Positions 63,435 through 64,000 of a DNA stretch of 64,000 nt are shown here, piece after piece. The position numbers were made by a program, and so were the translations under genes. The notes beneath the pieces were generated by a model. It did not search any database, had not been told where the DNA came from, and saw only the letters and a program-made list of their open reading frames with translations. This stretch comes from Sisyra terminalis. Its lineage: Eukaryota; Arthropoda; Insecta; Neuroptera; Sisyridae. The stretch spans positions 4,030,001 to 4,094,000 of the forward strand of contig OY292274.1 in assembly GCA_958496175.1 (NCBI GenBank), in the 5' to 3' direction. The first letter of the stretch is position 1. Each line of letters begins with the position of its first letter.

Positions 63435-63595
63435 CTCTTGTATTCGACGATGAATTGTTACTTTGTGCCACTGATTGTCATCGAAGCGTACTCGATTTGG
63501 TTTGATTTGCATATCTTGTTTTCCATTTGATAAACCCATCGTTAAACTTACTCCTCCATCTTTAATAGCCAAATTTAAATAATCCGAACCGTCAC
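63435..63595 (-). CDS. Nrx-1: Neurexin-1 exon, first half of LNS2 (laminin-G) domain
   Basis: This internal exon of 161 nt encodes 53 full codons after a 2-nt split codon. It opens after a TTTTCAG acceptor and ends in GAG before a GTAAGG donor, in phase 0. The peptide begins DGSDYLNLAIKDGGVSL and ends in DDNQWHKVTIHRRIQE. That is the beta-strand core of a laminin-G/LNS domain, with the W-H-x-V-x-x-x-R motif typical of the family. It matches the second LNS domain of neurexin, a presynaptic single-pass adhesion receptor that organises synapses by binding postsynaptic partners. The upstream part of LNS2 must lie beyond the right edge, because 63596-64000 shows no coding sequence. The family and domain number come from remembered similarity; the splice sites and frame are read directly. 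Confidence 0.92.
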
Positions 63596-64000
63596 CTGAA
63601 AATTAAAATAATAAACTTAGCTTCCATTATAAAATCTGGATACTGTACAAATCAATAATACAATAGAGTGTTCCAATATGTATAATTTTGGGCTTTAGAT
63701 ATGTAGGTACGTTTATTTTTATCAAATGAAAGTAAATTTAAATCATTGTATACGTAAACGTTAATCGTAATATTGTTAAATTAAAATTAGGTAAATATCC
63801 GAAAAAATATAACTAATTACTTGTACAAATATGTTTTATAGGAAGCTTTCAACAGAAAAAAACATTTGACCTCTTTAAGTCACGTTAGGAATTCACTGAA
63901 CTTTTATTGGAAATGTCACCTTGAACAAAAATCAGCCTGACAATATCCAATCAATAAAATTCAATCATAGCAGCTTTCAATCAAAACGTGAAGCATTAAA

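Overview
This is an AT-rich eukaryotic window, almost certainly from an arthropod and probably an insect. Its only recognisable host gene is a neurexin-1 orthologue on the minus strand. Three coding exons are visible, in transcription order 63595-63435, 41662-41636 and 18880-18569. They encode much of the second laminin-G/LNS domain and the first residues after it. The reading frame and GT-AG sites agree across all three, and the introns between them are about 21.8 kb and 22.8 kb. A third intron runs off the left edge of the window. The middle exon is a 27-nt microexon at the position of the alternative insert called SS2 in vertebrate neurexins.

Nearly everything else is intronic and consists largely of transposable-element debris. 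Helitron-like elements dominate: they start with TC, end in CTAG just before a T, carry a hairpin near the 3' end, and leave no target duplication. Complete or nearly complete copies lie at 3577-5616 (-), 11791-12916 (-), 42158-45189 (+), 46767-48816 (+), 51097-53261 (+) and 55757-56903 (+). Several are nested in one another. A second layer is long inverted-repeat (foldback) elements: 25368-26717 and 57405-58394 with 9-bp target duplications, 29799-30859 with a TTA duplication, and 20826-21899 and 22078-22830. Terminal-repeat elements with TA duplications lie at 60904-61618 and 43515-44979, and a hAT-type MITE lies at 20005-20278.

Retroelements are all decayed: a LINE reverse transcriptase split by a foldback (25200-27535), Jockey-like LINE pieces (13640-14818, 27541-28692, 37575-37895, 38660-39790), a solo LTR (12946-13351) and a tRNA-derived SINE (15961-16130). 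Transposase relics of mariner type (39790-40640, -) and hAT type (61800-62620, -) are also present.

The host gene encodes a synaptic adhesion receptor. The mobile elements have no joint function with it beyond enlarging its introns. I found no CRISPR array, operon, rRNA gene or convincing new multigene system. The most interesting signals are the neurexin microexon, four insertions whose target sites can be reconstructed from related copies or flanks in the window, and a spliced, coding-like segment of unknown origin inside a DNA transposon (43746-44080, -).
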